Shown here: positions 25,371 to 34,153 of the stretch, in pieces
Layout: each line of letters starts with the position of its first letter
How positions within the stretch are numbered: position 1 is the first letter of the stretch
From: Marinifilum sp.
GTDB taxonomy: Bacteria > Bacteroidota > Bacteroidia > Bacteroidales > CG2-30-32-10
Direction of reading: 5' to 3'
DNA length: 54,540 bases
NCBI GenBank assembly: GCA_020718065.1
Contig: DYDE01000011.1
Coordinates: forward strand, 1-54,540
Program-made: the position numbers and the translations under genes
Notes under the pieces: generated by a model
The model's input: only the letters and a program-made list of their open reading frames with translations
The model's database searches: none
What the model was told of the DNA's origin: nothing

Positions 25371-26012
25371 ATGAAAAATTTAATCCCAAAAGTAGAAAAA
25401 TTTATACAATTTCGAATCAATGATTTTGATGAAATTGATGAATTTCGTAAAACATTGATAAAATCATTGGTTGATTATATTATTAAATGTATTAAAAAAC
25501 AAAATTTTGTGCGATTAATGTTTTTATGTACATACAATTCAAGACGTAGTCATTTATCACAAGTTTGGGCAACCATTGCAGCATATTATTATGAAATACC
25601 GAATGTTGAAACTTTTTCAGGTGGAACAGAAGAAACATCAATCTATAAAAGTAGTATGGATGTCCTGAAAATTGCTGGTATGGAGATAAATCAATCAAAT
25701 GGAACAAACCCAATTTATGAAATATTATATGCAAAAGATGTTAAAGCAATAAAAGCATACTCTAAAGTATATTATATAAGAGAAAATCCAACAGAAAAAT
25801 ATGGTGCAATTGTAAATTGCTCGAAAGCAGATAAGAGTTGCCCTATAATAACTGGTGCGGATTTTCGTTTTACTATGTTATATAAGGATCCAAAGGAATT
25901 TGACAATACTAAATTTGAACTTGAAAAATATATTGAAACTAATAATATAATTGCCACTGAATTGTTATATGTTTTTTATTTGTGTAAAATCGAACTAAAT
26001 AAAAGCATATAA
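25371..26012 (+). CDS. Low-molecular-weight phosphatase / arsenate-reductase-like protein
   Basis: The 213-aa cytoplasmic protein has a CX5R loop in FLCTYNSRRSHLSQVWATIA (residues about 55-65), the P-loop of low-molecular-weight tyrosine phosphatases and thioredoxin-type ArsC. The following FSGGTEETSIYKSSMDVLKI and ADKSCPIITGADFRFTMLYK, an Asp-containing loop, support the fold. The N-terminal 45 residues are an added helical region. In a phosphate-uptake neighbourhood a role in arsenate detoxification is plausible, since arsenate enters with phosphate. Protein phosphatase activity is equally possible. Confidence 0.82.
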   Translation: MKNLIPKVEKFIQFRINDFDEIDEFRKTLIKSLVDYIIKCIKKQNFVRLMFLCTYNSRRSHLSQVWATIAAYYYEIPNVETFSGGTEETSIYKSSMDVLKIAGMEINQSNGTNPIYEILYAKDVKAIKAYSKVYYIRENPTEKYGAIVNCSKADKSCPIITGADFRFTMLYKDPKEFDNTKFELEKYIETNNIIATELLYVFYLCKIELNKSI

Positions 26013-26019
26013 TAAGACT

Positions 26020-26081
26020 ATTGGGTTTTTGATTATGTAGCTTTAATTTCTAAATTGTGACTCCTTTATTCAAAACCCAAT
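26020..26081. other. Inverted repeat with long loop
   Basis: ATTGGGTTTTTGA (26020-26032) faces TCAAAACCCAAT (26070-26081) across about 38 nt. It may be a weak terminator between the CX5R and OsmC genes. Confidence 0.35.
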
Positions 26082-26247
26082 GGATTAGAAAGAGCAATTT
26101 TTTTTATCTTTTTTCAAATAATTTTTAAAGTCATTTGTTGTGATTTCGATTTAAAGTGTTTCAATTATGATTAGTTCAATTTCGTAAACATTTCTTTAAT
26201 CTAAAATTATTGTAAAAAATGCTAAAATAATATTAAGTTTAAGAACT

Positions 26248-26682
26248 ATGTTAAATAAAACAAAAGAGTTAGCAGTATCACTTGATTTGCTAAATGAAAA
26301 ACTTCTTTTTGAAGGAAATGTAAGAGGAAACGAACCAATTTCAATAGATGATATACCTCCTTTTACTAATAATCTCGGTTATACATCTCTTGAATTATTA
26401 CTTTTAAGCCTTGCTTCTTGTTTGGGTAGCTCAATTCTTCTTCTTTTACAAAAGATGAATAAATCAATTATAGGCTTAGATATTATTGCTTCAGGTGTTA
26501 GAAAAGATGAACACCCAACCGCATTTGAATCAATAACTATTTTATTGCATTTGAAATCTAAAAATATTACAACTACTGATCTTGATAATGTAATAAAACT
26601 TTCAGAAGAAAAATATTGTCCGGTTTGGGCAATGTTAATGGGAAATGTTGAAATGGAAGTGAAGTATAATATTGTATCATGA
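26248..26682 (+). CDS. OsmC/Ohr family protein
   Basis: The 144-aa product has the expected family length. It contains TSLELLLLSLASCLGSSILL with the first catalytic-type cysteine, then DIIASGVRKDEHPTAFESIT and IKLSEEKYCPVWAMLMGNVE with the second cysteine, the pair that reduces organic hydroperoxides in OsmC/Ohr. It is cytoplasmic. A promoter for the next gene lies downstream, so it is probably monocistronic. Confidence 0.88.
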   Translation: MLNKTKELAVSLDLLNEKLLFEGNVRGNEPISIDDIPPFTNNLGYTSLELLLLSLASCLGSSILLLLQKMNKSIIGLDIIASGVRKDEHPTAFESITILLHLKSKNITTTDLDNVIKLSEEKYCPVWAMLMGNVEMEVKYNIVS

Positions 26683-26756
26683 AATAATGCATAACTGGCA
26701 ATATTAAGTTTTCGTTAATTAATTGTTAAATAGCACTTTTACACATATATGCATTA

Positions 26757-26764
26757 TATATTTG
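26757..26764 (+). promoter_or_regulatory. -7 element TATATTTG for the GT4 gene
   Basis: It is an exact TAnnTTTG match, 16 bp before the ATG at 26781, giving a very short leader. Confidence 0.55.
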
Positions 26765-26780
26765 CAATAAAAAAAAAGAA

Positions 26781-28034
26781 ATGAAAATTAATACATGTCA
26801 ATTTAGCGATTCTTATTTTCCTATTATGGATGGAGTGGGAATGACCGCTCATAGCTATGCTTATTGGTTAAATAAAATGTATGGGAATAGCGTTCTTGTT
26901 GCCCCCAAGGTAAGCGATTACAAAGATCATGTCGATTATAAAGTATATCGTTTTATGTCTGTTATTTTACCCAGTATGAATCCATATAGAATTGGTTTGC
27001 CCTTTGTTGATATCAAGTTCAAACAAAAAATAAAGAAAATAGAATTTGATATTCTGCATGCCCATTGTCCTTTTATTAGTGGACAGATTGCACAAAGATT
27101 GGCTCGCAAACTTCATATTCCTCTGGTAACAACTTTTCACACTAAATATCGTGAAGATTTTAAAAAGTTTATGAATTATGATCTATTTATTGATTTTATG
27201 ATGAAAATGACCATGGATTTTTATAATTCATCAGACCTGGTATGGGTGCCAAATCAGGCAACTGCAAATACATTAAAAGATTATGGCTATACGGGGTATG
27301 CAGAAATAATGCCTAATGGTAATGATATGGAAATACCTGAGAAAAACCAGTTTATGAAATATCGAAAAAAAGGTTTGGAAATATTTGATGCTGATGCAAA
27401 CGAATTTGTAATGCTTTTTGTTGGACAACATCGTTGGGAAAAGAATGTAAAGCTAATATTGGAAGCCCTGAAAATTCTTAATGCTGATAAAAAGAAATTT
27501 AAAATGGTATTTGTTGGCGAAGGATATGCAGAAAAGGAAATGAAAAAACTTGTCAAAGACTATGGTTTGAAAAATATGGTTAAATTTCTTGGAGTTATAA
27601 CTGATAGAGACGACTTAAAAAACATTTATGCTGCTTCCGATTTGTTTATTTTTCCTTCCATTTACGATAACTCACCATTGGTAATGCAGGAAGCTGCGGC
27701 TTTTGATGTGCCTTCTGTAGTGGTAAGAAATAGTTCTTCTGCTGAAAACATTCTGGATGGGGTAAACGGATTTTTAATTGAAAATACACCTCCATCTCTT
27801 GCTAAAAAAGTAGATGATTTAATGAATAATCAACATATAATTAAAAGAGCAGGTGAAGGGGCAAGAAAATCCATTTATCATCCCTGGGAAAGTATAGTAA
27901 ATGATGTGTATCTGAGATATGCTGAAATCATTAAAGATTATCGTATTCAACACCCCACACGACCGAATAACAAAACCAAACGTTTAAGCAGCAATAAAGT
28001 TCTTACTCCCAGTTGGGTAAAAGATTTGGGTTAA
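26781..28034 (+). CDS. GT4 family glycosyltransferase
   Basis: The 417-aa GT-B enzyme has the acceptor-side loop SDSYFPIMDGVGMTAHSYAY, then FDILHAHCPFISGQIAQRLA and TTFHTKYREDF, and the donor-side MLFVGQHRWEKNVKLILEAL, MVFVGEGYAEKEM and PSIYDNSPLVMQEAAAFDVP (the E-X7-E type motif). The layout resembles retaining glycosyltransferases that make glycosyl-diacylglycerols. In a phosphate-starvation neighbourhood a role in phosphate-free glycolipid synthesis is an inference. The donor and acceptor cannot be read from sequence. Confidence 0.88.
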   Translation: MKINTCQFSDSYFPIMDGVGMTAHSYAYWLNKMYGNSVLVAPKVSDYKDHVDYKVYRFMSVILPSMNPYRIGLPFVDIKFKQKIKKIEFDILHAHCPFISGQIAQRLARKLHIPLVTTFHTKYREDFKKFMNYDLFIDFMMKMTMDFYNSSDLVWVPNQATANTLKDYGYTGYAEIMPNGNDMEIPEKNQFMKYRKKGLEIFDADANEFVMLFVGQHRWEKNVKLILEALKILNADKKKFKMVFVGEGYAEKEMKKLVKDYGLKNMVKFLGVITDRDDLKNIYAASDLFIFPSIYDNSPLVMQEAAAFDVPSVVVRNSSSAENILDGVNGFLIENTPPSLAKKVDDLMNNQHIIKRAGEGARKSIYHPWESIVNDVYLRYAEIIKDYRIQHPTRPNNKTKRLSSNKVLTPSWVKDLG

Positions 28035-28108
28035 TGATAGTTTTAATGGATGTTCTTATAATTACTAAAATGAGTTAGTGAGAGGATTTTGTAATTCATT
28101 ATAGTATT

Positions 28109-28146
28109 GAAAAAAAAGGAGATCATTCACTATTCCATTATTTCTC
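28109..28146 (-). terminator. Possible terminator at the end of the 284-aa gene
   Basis: On the minus strand GGAGA and TCTCC flank a loop of about 20 nt and are followed by TTTTTTTT. The left arm overlaps the last codons of the gene. Confidence 0.45.
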
Positions 28147-28984
28147 CTATTTTTCTTGCATCATTTACAAAGCTTAACCATCTTTCTTCAGATAATTTCT
28201 TTGCCAGAATTGTATATTCATCAAGCAATACCCACTCTTGTGGCATAATTGAAACAATATTTTCCAATGTTAAGCCTATACTTAAATTTCCCTGTAGTTC
28301 TGAAATAAAATATTTATTTACTTTTTCTATAACTATATCATATTTGTTTGATATCACTTGAGCATAATATGTTTTTTTGTCATTCACCATATTTTCCATC
28401 ATATCATAATATGGTTTGAAATTAAGGGGCGGATACTGACAATCAAGAATAAATTTACTTAATTTAAAAGCTCTTTCATATCTATATTTTTCTTTTTCAA
28501 TCAATAGAACTTTATTTCTTATGCGTTTCCCTATACAAAAAGGTCTTATTGGTCCTGTTATTTCTATATTTTTCCCACGTTTTAGCACATCTAAAACAGT
28601 TTCAACCTCTTTATTTATAAACTCAAACATTTTCTTTTCGTTGAACAGCTTACCAATACGACTTCTTTTTCCTTCTTCATTAGTTAAAACACCATCTAAT
28701 TTTTTGCATAAAATATGGGCTATAAAATTGCATAGTGTATAATCAAAGCTATTGGCAAGAAAGTTCATTTTAATAGTATAGATGTTGTTTGCCTCTGTTA
28801 CTTCTACCCCTCTTGTAGAATACTCGGGTAAGAATATAATATATGAATTATTATCTATCTTAATAAAATCAACATCCTGCTGCTTATCGTGCAGTTTTGA
28901 TATTAAATCAAATATATTCATTTTCTTTTTTGTTGTAATAAAATATGAATGACTCATGTAAAATGTATTATTCTGTAATGCCAT
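28130..28984 (-). CDS. Protein of unknown function
   Basis: The 284-aa product has no signal or membrane segment. The first 21 residues (MALQNNTFYMSHSYFITTKK) may be untranslated, because MNIFDLISKLHDKQ at residue 22 (position 28921) is an attractive alternative start. The sequence is mixed alpha/beta, with GPIRPFCIGKRIRNKVLLIE and SIGLTLENIVSIMPQEWVLL, and I match it to no family. The upstream region holds a -7 element and a two-unit Pho-box-like repeat. Confidence 0.7.
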   Translation of the reverse strand: MALQNNTFYMSHSYFITTKKKMNIFDLISKLHDKQQDVDFIKIDNNSYIIFLPEYSTRGVEVTEANNIYTIKMNFLANSFDYTLCNFIAHILCKKLDGVLTNEEGKRSRIGKLFNEKKMFEFINKEVETVLDVLKRGKNIEITGPIRPFCIGKRIRNKVLLIEKEKYRYERAFKLSKFILDCQYPPLNFKPYYDMMENMVNDKKTYYAQVISNKYDIVIEKVNKYFISELQGNLSIGLTLENIVSIMPQEWVLLDEYTILAKKLSEERWLSFVNDARKIGEIME

Positions 28985-29129
28985 GATTTAATTCTTATTT
29001 AACTAACAATTTTTTATTGATTTAATATTTCAATAATCACAAATGCAACTATTTTTGAATATATTTTATAAATCCATATACATATACTTTTTAATGAATT
29101 TATAAATTGAAGTGGTTTTTTAAACAGCT

Positions 29130-29179
29130 CAAAAATAATAAATCATTTTAATTTTGGATGTTAAGTTTATGTTAAGTTA
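29130..29179 (-). promoter_or_regulatory. Putative promoter with two Pho-box-like units
   Basis: ATGTTAAGTTT (29158) and ATGTTAAGTTA (29169) sit 20 bp from a minus-strand -7 element TATTTTTG (29130-29137). Orientation matches that at pstS, but spacing is about one unit longer. The target would be the gene starting at 28984 (or 28921), after a leader of about 140 nt. Confidence 0.55.
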
Positions 29180-29347
29180 AACTTTAGTAGAGATATTCTT
29201 TATTTTGTATATCAATTTCTTACTTAAATTATTAAGTATTAGGAATGCTATTTTGAATATTTTTTATTTTATATAATTTGGAATTAGCAACATTTAGAAT
29301 TATTTAAGTAATTTGAAACATCTCAGCAAATTAGATTGATAATATTA

Positions 29348-29959
29348 TTAGTTTTCCTGGACTGACCGATTCCGGAAATACATGATTATTCCAGTTAATA
29401 AAATAATTATGATAACTGAAATAAGAACGATTGACCTTAAGGTGCCTATATCGTTTTCTCCATAATTGAAATATGAACCAAGCAATCTTCCTGTTATAAC
29501 AAACATTGTACTCCATACTGCAGCGGTAATAACTGTTATGGGTAAATACTTTGATGGTTTGATACGCGTTAATCCTGTTACAATTGATATATAACCGCGA
29601 ATAAATGGAGTAAACCGACATAAATAAATTGTCAGCTGATTGCCAGTATTAATCTTTTCTGAAAAAGCAATTATTCTTTTTTTTGATAGAGGAAACCAGC
29701 GCCATTTATGATTAACAATATAGTTTCCAAAAAAGAAAAACAGCATATAAAGAAGGCTTGTACCAAGAAAATCAGCTAGAAATGCAATAATGATTACGAA
29801 AGGCAAGTGCAAAACCCCTTTTAGTGTGAGATAACCAATAAACATTAAGACTAATTCGTTTGGAACAGGAATAGGAATGCCGATTTCCTGAGCAAATATC
29901 AACATGAAAATTGCAAAGTACCCGTAATTACTAATGAAAAGAACCAGATCTGGAGGCAT
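29348..29959 (-). CDS. DedA family membrane protein
   Basis: The 203-aa polytopic protein has the DedA/SNARE-associated signature: IFAQEIGIPIPVPNELVLMF, FLADFLGTSLLYMLFFFFGN and the conserved FTPFIRGYISIVTGLTRIKP loop with its Arg. There are about five helices. DedA proteins are linked to undecaprenyl-phosphate or phospholipid flipping and envelope integrity. It lies 6 bp downstream of the GT4 gene in the same direction, so the two are an operon concerned with envelope lipids or glycans. Confidence 0.92.
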   Translation of the reverse strand: MPPDLVLFISNYGYFAIFMLIFAQEIGIPIPVPNELVLMFIGYLTLKGVLHLPFVIIIAFLADFLGTSLLYMLFFFFGNYIVNHKWRWFPLSKKRIIAFSEKINTGNQLTIYLCRFTPFIRGYISIVTGLTRIKPSKYLPITVITAAVWSTMFVITGRLLGSYFNYGENDIGTLRSIVLISVIIIILLTGIIMYFRNRSVQEN

Positions 29960-29965
29960 TATTTT

Positions 29966-30994
29966 TTAGTTATTTGATAAACCCTTTGCAAAGTCATACA
30001 GATCAGCATAAAGATTATTCAATTTCTTACTAATTTCAGATTCATCAAATTGTGTTACCATTTGTTTTGATAATTCTACACCTCTTTTGTATTCCTCCTT
30101 ATTAGCCATTAGCTTTTCAATTTGAATAACAAACTGATCATTATTATTTGCTTTCATATAATCATTGTTATATAACAAATTATATTCTTTAATATTGCGA
30201 TAAATAACAGGCATACCCGAAGCAGCAGCTTCTAAAGGGTTCATACTATAATTTTTCTGGAATATTGGAACTAAAAAGATGTCACCAGCTGCATATATAC
30301 TTGGCATATCAGCTAAAGGAAGTTTTCCTGGAAACTGAATATTGGCTGGTGTATAATGGATGTATCTATATGATTTAAGAAAATCGTTTGAACTTATTCC
30401 AGATGATCTGCTTCCAATCCAGCGAAACTGTGCTTCGGGTATTTGTTTTCCAATTTCAATAAAATCTTCACTATCTTTTTTTTCGTCCAATGCTCCTACT
30501 CCTAAAATACAAAATTCGTCTTCTTTTATCCCAAGCATTTCTCTGCCTTTTTTTCTTAGTTCAGATGTGCGCCTCCACTTATCAACATTAAGAGGATTGT
30601 CTATTCTGACAACAGAAGTATTCACTCCCAAATTCTTTATCTCTTTTTCAATTGTAGGATTTATGGCAAGACAAACATCGGCGAAAGATATAGCTTTTTT
30701 AAAATACCACTTTTTTAATTGTTTAAATGGTTTGCTTGCAGGGATATTTCCTGTTATAGAGTCAGGTATATTGTTAATACTAAGTATTTTTTTGTCCTTG
30801 TATTTCAAACCTCGCCACAAGAAATAAGGTCCATAGGTATAAGAATGCATCACATCCCCTTTTCCTTTATTGTTTATTAATACTTCTACGGATTTGTCTT
30901 CCTTTAGAAGTTCAATAAAATTCAAAAAAGAGGAGTTTGCTACTTCATCTTGTTTGTTATGTTGTTTGGTTTCGTAACAAATATTTATTTTCAT
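29966..30994 (-). CDS. GT4 family glycosyltransferase
   Basis: The 342-aa GT-B protein has a reduced N-terminal domain (MKINICYETKQHNKQDEVAN, VMHSYTYGPYFLWRGLKYKD) and a typical C-terminal one: GVGALDEKKDSEDFIEIGKQ, FRWIGSRSSG, FQKNYSMNPLEAAASGMPVI with the conserved Glu. It is the first gene of the GT4-dedA operon, with a -7 element at 31033 and a Pho-box-like pair further upstream. Substrates are unknown. Confidence 0.85.
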   Translation of the reverse strand: MKINICYETKQHNKQDEVANSSFLNFIELLKEDKSVEVLINNKGKGDVMHSYTYGPYFLWRGLKYKDKKILSINNIPDSITGNIPASKPFKQLKKWYFKKAISFADVCLAINPTIEKEIKNLGVNTSVVRIDNPLNVDKWRRTSELRKKGREMLGIKEDEFCILGVGALDEKKDSEDFIEIGKQIPEAQFRWIGSRSSGISSNDFLKSYRYIHYTPANIQFPGKLPLADMPSIYAAGDIFLVPIFQKNYSMNPLEAAASGMPVIYRNIKEYNLLYNNDYMKANNNDQFVIQIEKLMANKEEYKRGVELSKQMVTQFDESEISKKLNNLYADLYDFAKGLSNN

Positions 30995-31032
30995 TTTTAA
31001 ATGTTATTATCATTTATTTTTTATTTTTAATA

Positions 31033-31101
31033 CAAAACTATTTATTAAAAATCAATGTATCATCTTATTATACATTAATTTATTGTTAAGAAAATGTTAA
31101 T
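31033..31101 (-). promoter_or_regulatory. Putative promoter region of the GT4-dedA operon
   Basis: A minus-strand -7 element TAGTTTTG (31033-31040) lies 39 bp before the start codon at 30994. TGTTAAG at 31084 and TGTTAAT at 31095 (11-bp offset) lie 42 bp further upstream in the Pho-box orientation. The distance makes direct activation uncertain. Confidence 0.45.
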
Positions 31102-31396
31102 TTATTTGTAATTTAGTTATTATAAAAGCTTGTTTAAATTTTTGTCTCGAAGTATTTAAGAATTTTATGAATTTATGGTGTTCCTGCCTTCCGAAAAGTG
31201 AGGTTTGCTTTTGTGGAAAAAAGTACAGAAAAAAAATATTGATATTAAATGTTTTAAATTCATCATCTTTTTGAATTATACATTTTAACAACCTCTTTAT
31301 AGAAATATATTATATGATCTTTGATAAAGAATATATTTAGATGTATTTATGGTTATTGCAAAATAATTATTTATAAACAATAATATTATAATAAAA
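31102..31396. other. Intergenic stretch without a convincing gene
   Basis: A 64-codon open frame at 31097-31291 (minus) has no signal, domain or start context. Otherwise the stretch is AT-rich with no strong hairpin up to the terminator at 31397. Confidence 0.4.
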
Positions 31397-31419
31397 AACC
31401 CCGACTATTAATCGGGGTT
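31397..31419 (-). terminator. Terminator of the PHP/T9SS gene
   Basis: AACCCCGA pairs with TCGGGGTT across a 7-nt loop. On the minus strand it is followed by TTTTTTATTA. It begins 22 bp after the stop codon at 31441. Confidence 0.9.
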
Positions 31420-31440
31420 CAAAAGCAAGTATGAAAATAA

Positions 31441-33357
31441 CTACCTACTAATTACAATTTTTCTCATTTTTACGGAATGATCATTGTAAATTTTAATCAT
31501 GTAAATACCATTAACTAATTCATTAATATTAATTTCATGCTTTTGATTTTCATTTTGACTCTCATATACATTTTTACCATTGATATCAATTATCTGAATT
31601 TTAGAATTTTCTTCAACTTCAATATTTAATTTATCAATAGCTGGGTTTGGATATATTTTTATATTGTCCAACATTTTATTGGTTTTTGTTTCAATAATAG
31701 CCGAACCAGTCTGGTCATCAACAAATACAGGATTTGAATAGAACCATAAATCTGCAAATGCTTTTATTGCATCATTAGTGCCAACAAGATTGTCAGATAA
31801 TGGATTTCCATTGCCATCAGTTTCATTGGCAACACTTAAACCAAAATTTGAACCGCGTAAACGAAAGTACATTGAATCTTGTACATTAGCTAAAACAAAG
31901 GTCATTTCTTTCCAACCATTTCCAAGATCAGTCCATTGTCTGCTAACCAAGCCATTTGTACCAACTATATTTCCAACAGCATCATAACGTGCTATTACTT
32001 GTGTTGTGGTAACCGAATCAACATTATATCTTGGATCAGATGGAGAAATTAAACCGGTAACCTTTCCGGCAATAATATCAATATGATTTAATACCGGATT
32101 TGCATTACCGCCATAAATATTGTAATTATTTGTCTGGGGATCTCTTACTTTAATGTGAATAGATACACTATTATTGGTTAAATTAAGATGCTGTCCCATT
32201 TTAGCTATATTTGACGGAGTATTGGTTTGATAAACTTCAAAAATTAAAGAATCAATTAAATCACCTTCCACTACCCATGTATTACCAGAACGTAAACCAT
32301 TAATTAAAGATTGAGGATCTGATTTGTTGGTACTATAAGTATAGTTTTTTTGATATTCACCAGGGTAAAAATCTCCAACTTCATCATGGCAATCAGAATT
32401 AGCGAATAACCACCAATTTCTACCTTCAGACAATAAAGCATCCCAAAGCCCGCCAACTCTTGCTGAAAAATATCCAGCTCCTCCAAAAGTACCACCACCT
32501 TGTGCTGTTGCTGTGTAACCACCACGACCTGGGTCTTTTTGATGACCTGGCATACTTTCAAAACCAAAACAAACTGAAGGACCGGCATTATTCATATCGC
32601 GGAAAGCAGAAATAGAATAACCTTGGGCTATAGGTTTTCTTTCAGGATGCGCAGGAACTAAATAACTCTGATTAGGATAGTTGGTTTGTAACCAGGTTAT
32701 TGCTTCAATGGTTTTTGCATGACCGGTGTTTGTACTTTTTACCCAACCCAAAGCAACTCCGCCTAATAAATCGGCATCACTATTATCAAATTTAAATTCA
32801 AACTCAGCCAAAGGAAGAACGTTAGGTGTTCCATTGAATTGATTGGCTATTAACCCCATACTGCCATGTTCATGACCTGGTACATTCATTTCATAGCTTT
32901 GTAAGATTAGTTTTGTTGGATACAAAGTTCTTGTTCTTAAAATTTCTGCAAATGAAGAATCGCGTAATGACTGCCACCTCCACATGTTTTGATGTCCACT
33001 TGACATTACAACTGTTCCAACTATTGGATTTGGAACATATGAATCCCAATAAACAGTTGTACTTAAATCTGTACCAGATCTTAGACCATTTTTAGTAAAC
33101 CCACCACCATGTTCACTATTAGCCCACCAGTCTAAACCAAATAGTGTGTTCTTATTCATCATATGGCTTAAACTATATGACCCATCAGTAAATGTAGAGT
33201 GCTGGTGAAAATCACCTTTTGTATAACCTGCCGTTCTTAATTGAGCTTCTACAGCAGTTGATAAACATAAAGCACCAACTATAGTAAGTGAAGCTTTTAG
33301 TAAAACTTTTCTCAATTTTGGAAAAGCACTTTTCAATAAAATGTCATTTTTTTCCAT
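31441..33357 (-). CDS. Secreted PHP-domain phosphoesterase-like protein with T9SS type A sorting domain
   Basis: The 638-aa product has a signal peptide preceded by a long charged n-region (ASLTIVGALCLSTAVEAQ, ending near residue 39). A PHP-type metal site follows: KGDFHQHSTFTDGSYSLSHM (the HxH start), LDWWANSEHGGGF, then LVPAHPERKP and LFANSDCHDEVGDFYPGEY with the late Asp/His pair. These fit a polymerase-and-histidinol-phosphatase fold. A beta-rich middle leads to a sorting domain (IYPNPAIDKLNIE, LVNGIYMIKIYND). I infer an extracellular metallo-phosphoesterase that scavenges Pi, supported by the Pho-box-like promoter. Confidence 0.85.
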   Translation of the reverse strand: MEKNDILLKSAFPKLRKVLLKASLTIVGALCLSTAVEAQLRTAGYTKGDFHQHSTFTDGSYSLSHMMNKNTLFGLDWWANSEHGGGFTKNGLRSGTDLSTTVYWDSYVPNPIVGTVVMSSGHQNMWRWQSLRDSSFAEILRTRTLYPTKLILQSYEMNVPGHEHGSMGLIANQFNGTPNVLPLAEFEFKFDNSDADLLGGVALGWVKSTNTGHAKTIEAITWLQTNYPNQSYLVPAHPERKPIAQGYSISAFRDMNNAGPSVCFGFESMPGHQKDPGRGGYTATAQGGGTFGGAGYFSARVGGLWDALLSEGRNWWLFANSDCHDEVGDFYPGEYQKNYTYSTNKSDPQSLINGLRSGNTWVVEGDLIDSLIFEVYQTNTPSNIAKMGQHLNLTNNSVSIHIKVRDPQTNNYNIYGGNANPVLNHIDIIAGKVTGLISPSDPRYNVDSVTTTQVIARYDAVGNIVGTNGLVSRQWTDLGNGWKEMTFVLANVQDSMYFRLRGSNFGLSVANETDGNGNPLSDNLVGTNDAIKAFADLWFYSNPVFVDDQTGSAIIETKTNKMLDNIKIYPNPAIDKLNIEVEENSKIQIIDINGKNVYESQNENQKHEININELVNGIYMIKIYNDHSVKMRKIVISR

Positions 33358-33404
33358 TTGTTTTAATAATTTAGTAATTAATAATGTGGATTTTTAAATT
33401 TTGA

Positions 33405-33464
33405 CAAAACTATTATTCAAATATTAACTGAATATTATTTGTCAATTAAATAATCTTTAAGAAA
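33405..33464 (-). promoter_or_regulatory. PHP/T9SS promoter with degenerate Pho-box array
   Basis: Minus-strand -7 element TAGTTTTG (33405-33412) is followed after exactly 8 bp by ATATTAACTGA (33421), ATATTATTTGT (33432), CAATTAAATAA (33443) and TCTTTAAGAAA (33454), an 11-bp period keeping TTAA or a near match in phase. The geometry is the same as at pstS and the porin. Confidence 0.7.
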
Positions 33465-33528
33465 ATGTAAAGAAATTGATAATTTTAGGGTGTTAAAACA
33501 TCAGGTGTTTGTCAGGAAAAGGATACAT

Positions 33529-33557
33529 TTGTTTTGCTTTTTTAAACATCAAAACAA
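33529..33557. other. Short inverted repeat
   Basis: TTTGTTTTG and CAAAACAAA flank an 11-nt spacer in the 33.4-33.9 kb intergenic region. No T-run follows. The rest of the region up to the ncRNA is AT-rich and shows no gene. Confidence 0.4.
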
Positions 33558-33875
33558 AGCTAAATAAAGATCTGTGTATATAGCTTTATTCTTTAATTTC
33601 AATAAAAAAGTTCTAATTGATTTTATCCTTAGAGTTTTATTAAATGGTAGGTTAATGATTTTTTGATTTATGAAAAACAAGATATAATGTTTTAATTAGA
33701 ACCTGTTAAATAAAAATATACACTTGTTTATTTTATCAATAATGTTTCTTATTAGGAAAATGAAATTGATTTAATTTTTTTGTCTGTGTATTTTAAATGA
33801 TTATTTTTGACCTTGAAAATAAAGTAAATGTATGTGAAACGAATTATTAATAAAATGTAAAATAATAATAATCTA

Positions 33876-34038
33876 TAGCGTTTAGCCGAATTCTGTTTCT
33901 GAAATCTACCAAGTATTCAAACATTGCAAAATATTAAGCAAGACGCCATGCGAAAGCGTGGTCGTTGCTTTACTTGCAATGTGGGTTTTGGTAGAACCTC
34001 AGAAACAGTGTAGGCAATTTGGCCACGCTGTTTTTTTT
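33876..34038 (+). ncRNA. Long rod-shaped structured RNA, 6S-RNA-like, with terminator
   Basis: Nested perfect stems run inward: AGCGT 33877-33881 with ACGCT 34025-34029; GCC/GGC and AATT/AATT just inside; CTGTTTCTGA 33893-33902 with TCAGAAACAG 33999-34008; TCTACCAA 33905-33912 with TTGGTAGA 33988-33995; CATTGCAA 33922-33929 with TTGCAATG 33974-33981; AAGCAA 33936-33941 with TTGCTT 33965-33970; CCATGC-GAAA-GCGTGG at the tip. T8 (34031-34038) follows the outer stem. GC content is well above the flanks. A single rod of about 160 nt interrupted by internal loops is the shape of 6S RNA, which is known in Bacteroidota. The identity is an inference; that it is a structured RNA is clear. Confidence 0.8.
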
Positions 34039-34153
34039 GTGTTAAACAAAATAAAATAATAATATTTTAATACAATAAATTATCTCTTTTTGAGTTTATA
34101 TATCTGTTTTATGAATATCATTTAAATTATAACTAAACCTAAACTAAAACATA

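Noticed and set aside
26702-26730. Pho-box-like triplet ATTAAG, GTTAAT, GTTAAA (11-bp offsets) before the GT4 gene at 26781
   Set aside because: The word is in the opposite orientation to the pstS and porin arrays and 27 bp or more from the -7 element. It may be chance in AT-rich sequence.
31097-31291. 64-codon frame on the minus strand
   Set aside because: No signal peptide, domain, RBS or composition typical of the neighbouring genes.
33876-34038. Retron msr-msd RNA
   Set aside because: No reverse transcriptase gene is nearby, and the next gene is a LytTR regulator.
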